Of a DNA stretch of 64,000 bases, positions 61,237 through 64,000 are shown piece by piece. The stretch comes from an uncultured Aquimarina sp. (GTDB taxonomy: Bacteria; Bacteroidota; Bacteroidia; Flavobacteriales; Flavobacteriaceae), in assembly GCF_947495315.1 (NCBI RefSeq), contig NZ_CANLYD010000025.1:19066-83065 (forward strand). Reading direction: 5' to 3'. Both the position numbers and the translations under genes were made by a program. The notes beneath the pieces are model-generated. The model saw nothing but the letters and a program-made list of their open reading frames with translations. It was not told where the DNA came from and made no database searches. The first letter of the stretch is position 1; each line of letters starts with the position of its first letter.

Positions 61237-63756
61237 TTATTTCCACTGTTCTGGCATTTTTTGTTCTCTCATTGGTACAAAAACAATGTTGTCATCCTCT
61301 TCGTCACTATTCACAAAATGATTAAATCGTTTCATCATTTCAGGGTCATTGATAGCTTGAGTCCACTCACATTCAAACTTGTTAACTAAAGTTTTCATTT
61401 CTGTTTCTAAATCCTTAGCAATACCTAACTTATCATCAATAATAACTTCTTTTAAATAATCTAATCCACCTTCTAGACGTTCTTGCCAAGCTGCTGTTCT
61501 TTGTAATGGTTTTGCTGTACGCATATAGAACATTAAGTAGCGATCTAAGTATTTAATTACAGTTTCGTTATCAATTTGTTCGGCAAATAATTCTGCATGT
61601 CTTGGTGTTGCTCCACCGTTTCCACCAACATATAGGTTCCATCCACCTTCTACGGCAATTAGACCGAAATCTTTTCCGCGGGCTTCAGCACATTCACGGA
61701 TACATCCAGAAACTCCACCTTTAATTTTATGTGGAGCACGAATTCCTCTATATCGATTTTCAAGTTCAATACCAAAACTTACACTTTCATCCATTCCGTA
61801 ACGACACCAAGTTGAGCCTACGCAGGTTTTTACAGTACGCAAAGATTTACCGTAAGCATGACCACTTTCAAAACCATTGTCAATTAGATCCTTCCATATT
61901 AAAGGTAGTTGATTTAATGTTGCGCCAAATAAATCGATACGTACACCACCAGTTACTTTAGTGTATAAATCATACTTTTTAGCAATTTCTCCTAGTGCAA
62001 TTAATTTATCAGGTGTAATTTCTCCTCCGGGAACTCTGGGAACCACGGAATAGGTTCCATTTCGTTGTATGTTTGCTAAGAAACGATCATTAGAATCCTG
62101 AATAGCATATTCTATATTAGCGGTGTCAGCATTAATTGTAGCCATTAAGGAAGCAATAAGCGGTTTGCATAATTCGCATCCGTGACCTCCATTTCCATGA
62201 TTATCTAATACTTCATCAAATTTGGTGTATCCTTTTACCTGAATGATTTTGTATAAATCTTGTCTACTTAGTTCAAAATGTTCACACACGCCATCTTTAA
62301 CTTCAATACCTAAAGATTTTAGCGTAGCATTTGTTAAGTCCGTAACCATAGGTTTACAACCACCACAACCAGTTCCTGCTTTTGTACAACTAATTACTCC
62401 TGCAACATCTGTAGCTTCTCCGCTTTCAATAGCACCACAAATTTGTCCTTTAGTTACACTTTCACAAGAGCAGATTTGAGCATCATCAGGGAGATCCATA
62501 ACATCCCCAAGAAGTCCGCCTCCATCACTGCCGCGACTACCTAATATAAGATCTTCCGGTTCTTCCGGAAGTTTCATTCCGTTGATGTAAATTTGGAATA
62601 AAGAATTATAATCTGACGAATCACCAATTAAAATTCCACCTAAAAGTTTTTTACCGTCTTTGGAAACATTTATTTTTTTATAAATGCCTTTACGCTTATT
62701 TTCATATGTAATTTCATCTATTTCTTCTTTAGCTTCATTAAGTGCATCACCAAAACTTGCTACTTCGGTACCAATTAGTTTTAATTGAGTTGACATGTCA
62801 ATGGATTCTGGCATCTGAGTATCACCGCCAGTAATTTGCTGTACAGCAACTTCTGCCATGTCATATCCAGGAGCAACTAAACCATAAATCATGCTATTTA
62901 GCAAAGCACATTCTCCTATAGCGTAAATATTTTCATCAGAGGTTCGCATCTGTTGATTTACTATAATACCTCCTCTAGTACCAACTTCTAATCCACATTC
63001 TTTTGCCACTTCATCACGAGGGCGAATACCAGCAGAAACCACAAGCATATCAACTTTCAACTCGGTATCATCAACATATTGTAAACCTTCAATGGATTTT
63101 TCTCCTTGCAGAAATTGTGTCTGTTTTGAAAGATGAACTTTTAAACCTAAATCTTCTATTTTAGCTTGTAGCATATCGCTCGCACCTTTATCTAGTTGTC
63201 TAGGCATAAGTCTTGGAGCAAATTCTACAACATGAGCGTTTAATCCTAAGTTTTTAACCGCATTTGCGGCTTCCAAACCTAACAATCCACCTCCAAGTAC
63301 TGCTGCTTCAGTTTTTCCTTGTGCTTTTAGCTTTTTGGCGTATGCTTCTGTGGCTTCAAGATCCTCGATAGTTCTATAAACAAAAACCCCTTCTTTATCA
63401 ACACCTTGAATAGGAGGTACGAATGCGGAAGATCCTGTTGCTAATACTAAATAATCGTAAGTATATGTATCTCCACGATGATTAGCGACAGTTTTATTTT
63501 CTCTATTAATTTCTGTAATCATTTCTGATGTATGAAGATCTATATTATTGTCTTCATACCAGTTTGCAGATGACATACTCAAATCTTCGGCAGTTTTACC
63601 ATCATAAAACTCACTTAGATGTACTCTGTCATATGCACGTCTGGGTTCCTCTCCAAAAACTATAAGTTTATAATCAGTAAACTTTTCTGAGGCGACAAAC
63701 TTCTCACAGAACTTATAACCTACCATTCCATTACCTATTACTACTACCTTCTTCAT
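61237..63756 (-). CDS. nirB: Nitrite reductase (NADH) large subunit
   Basis: NirB reduces nitrite to ammonium using NADH for nitrogen assimilation. The 839-residue protein has an N-terminal FAD/NAD(P) oxidoreductase (VVIGNGMVGYKF, AVLGGGLLGLEAA, EVGTRGGI...YAIGECA). A BFD-type [2Fe-2S] domain follows with C429, C431, C464 and C467. The C-terminal sulfite/nitrite reductase domain has siroheme-[4Fe-4S] ligands C645-x5-C651 (CVGSTWC) and C685-x3-C689 (CIREC). The length is usual. It is the first gene of nirB-nirD-DUF4202-kinase. Confidence 0.97.
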   Translation of the reverse strand: MKKVVVIGNGMVGYKFCEKFVASEKFTDYKLIVFGEEPRRAYDRVHLSEFYDGKTAEDLSMSSANWYEDNNIDLHTSEMITEINRENKTVANHRGDTYTYDYLVLATGSSAFVPPIQGVDKEGVFVYRTIEDLEATEAYAKKLKAQGKTEAAVLGGGLLGLEAANAVKNLGLNAHVVEFAPRLMPRQLDKGASDMLQAKIEDLGLKVHLSKQTQFLQGEKSIEGLQYVDDTELKVDMLVVSAGIRPRDEVAKECGLEVGTRGGIIVNQQMRTSDENIYAIGECALLNSMIYGLVAPGYDMAEVAVQQITGGDTQMPESIDMSTQLKLIGTEVASFGDALNEAKEEIDEITYENKRKGIYKKINVSKDGKKLLGGILIGDSSDYNSLFQIYINGMKLPEEPEDLILGSRGSDGGGLLGDVMDLPDDAQICSCESVTKGQICGAIESGEATDVAGVISCTKAGTGCGGCKPMVTDLTNATLKSLGIEVKDGVCEHFELSRQDLYKIIQVKGYTKFDEVLDNHGNGGHGCELCKPLIASLMATINADTANIEYAIQDSNDRFLANIQRNGTYSVVPRVPGGEITPDKLIALGEIAKKYDLYTKVTGGVRIDLFGATLNQLPLIWKDLIDNGFESGHAYGKSLRTVKTCVGSTWCRYGMDESVSFGIELENRYRGIRAPHKIKGGVSGCIRECAEARGKDFGLIAVEGGWNLYVGGNGGATPRHAELFAEQIDNETVIKYLDRYLMFYMRTAKPLQRTAAWQERLEGGLDYLKEVIIDDKLGIAKDLETEMKTLVNKFECEWTQAINDPEMMKRFNHFVNSDEEDDNIVFVPMREQKMPEQWK

Positions 63757-63776
63757 GAGTTATGTATTTATATGTT

Positions 63777-63823
63777 CAAAATTAAGTATTAATACGTATT
63801 TAATTAATAAGAATTACGTAATT
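63777..63823 (-). promoter_or_regulatory. Candidate nirB promoter with two ACGT-centred palindromes
   Basis: A TAATTTTG on the minus strand (63784-63777) fits the Bacteroidota -7 consensus TAnnTTTG. Just upstream of it are AATACGTATT (63791-63800) and AATTACGTAATT (63812-63823), both perfect palindromes with centres 22 bp apart (two helical turns). No clear -33 TTTG is present, which suits activator dependence. Confidence 0.4.
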
Positions 63824-63863
63824 ATAGCTAGTGGAAATTGAGAATTTTAAAATAATTCATAAA

Positions 63864-63893
63864 AAAACCTGCGAAACTGATTTCGCAGGTTTT
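63864..63893 (-). terminator. Terminator of the next gene upstream of nirB
   Basis: Perfect 13-bp arms AAAACCTGCGAAA (63864-63876) and TTTCGCAGGTTTT (63881-63893) enclose CTGA. On the minus strand the stem runs into a T tract, so it ends the gene whose tail is at 63913-64000. Confidence 0.88.
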
Positions 63894-63912
63894 AGAAATA
63901 TATCGTTGAAGA

Positions 63913-64000
63913 TTATTGTATTGGTTTAGGACTCCATTTAAGGAAGTTAGGTTTAATGACTAACTGAACCCATCCCCAGTTTTGTAATCCACTTGGATTA
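63913..64000 (-). CDS. C-terminal end of a minus-strand gene (partial)
   Basis: On the minus strand a frame enters from the window edge and ends in TAA at 63913-63915. It gives 28 residues (NPSGLQNWGWVQLVIKPNFL and onward to KPIQ). The terminator 20 bp beyond supports a real gene. The tail is too short to assign; the alternating aromatic pattern could be the last strands of an outer-membrane barrel, which is a guess. It is upstream of nirB on the same strand. Confidence 0.6.
   Translation of the reverse strand, partial: NPSGLQNWGWVQLVIKPNFLKWSPKPIQ

Noticed and set aside
1..64000. tRNA, rRNA or riboswitch genes
   Set aside because: I looked for cloverleaf arms, CCA-adjacent patterns and well-known riboswitch cores in the spacers and found none convincing; a covariance search could still find one.

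Overview
The window looks like chromosome of a member of the Bacteroidota, most likely a marine Flavobacteriia (Aquimarina-like genomes come to mind, but the genus is a guess). The reasons are the AT-rich sequence, genes without Shine-Dalgarno sequences, C-terminal type IX secretion (T9SS) sorting domains on three large exported proteins, a SusC/SusD outer-membrane pair, many lipoproteins with an S/A-C-type lipobox, and GG-leader precursor peptides of the Bacteroidota type. I see no rRNA, tRNA, CRISPR array, transposase or phage gene.

Layout. 0-2 kb: FMN-dependent reductase and pabB. 2.5-9.2 kb: a 2249-residue secreted mosaic metalloprotease with a T9SS signal, bounded by two inverted copies of a short dispersed repeat. 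9.6-14.6 kb: a sigma-factor-like protein, tilS-dsbD as an overlapping pair, and a Crp/Fnr regulator followed by a perfect 58-bp palindrome. 14.8-23.3 kb: a lamin-tail/spondin lipoprotein, a CocE-type hydrolase, a DUF885 lipoprotein and a TPR histidine kinase. 23.3-33.7 kb, all on the minus strand: a peptide-secretion cluster. It holds three GG-leader, even-cysteine precursor peptides, two glycosyltransferase-like paralogues, a hexapeptide acyltransferase, a VKOR-thioredoxin protein with a cysteine-less C39-like domain, a C39-peptidase ABC exporter and an HlyD-type adaptor. 34-52 kb: a starch/maltodextrin utilisation locus split around a LacI-type regulator: susC-susD-susE-secreted amylase on the minus strand, and GPH transporter, pgmB, maltose phosphorylase and two amylase-family enzymes on the plus strand. 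52-57.9 kb: a repeat-rich T9SS cargo protein, pfkA, gap and a BadF-type sugar kinase. 58-64 kb: an unknown small protein and the nitrite assimilation operon nirB-nirD-DUF4202-PilJ-type histidine kinase, then the tail of another minus-strand gene.

How the parts fit. In the maltodextrin locus, secreted amylases cut starch, SusCDE import oligosaccharides, further amylase-family enzymes shorten them, a GPH transporter takes maltose into the cytoplasm, and maltose phosphorylase plus beta-phosphoglucomutase give glucose 6-phosphate. The pfkA upstream region carries the same CGAAAACGTTT core as the susC/lacI intergenic region, so glycolysis may be under the same LacI-type control.

The most interesting region is the peptide cluster. 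Each precursor is followed by its own putative tailoring enzyme (two glycosyltransferase-like proteins and one acyltransferase), while oxidation and export genes are shared. All three precursor genes have an almost identical 18-bp element upstream. The architecture resembles glycocin-type biosynthesis (GG leader, glycosyltransferase, disulfide catalyst, C39 exporter). The enzymes look different from those I know from described glycocin loci, so the product may be a new class of disulfide-bonded, possibly glycosylated or acylated secreted peptides. That functional reading is inference; the gene content is visible in the sequence.
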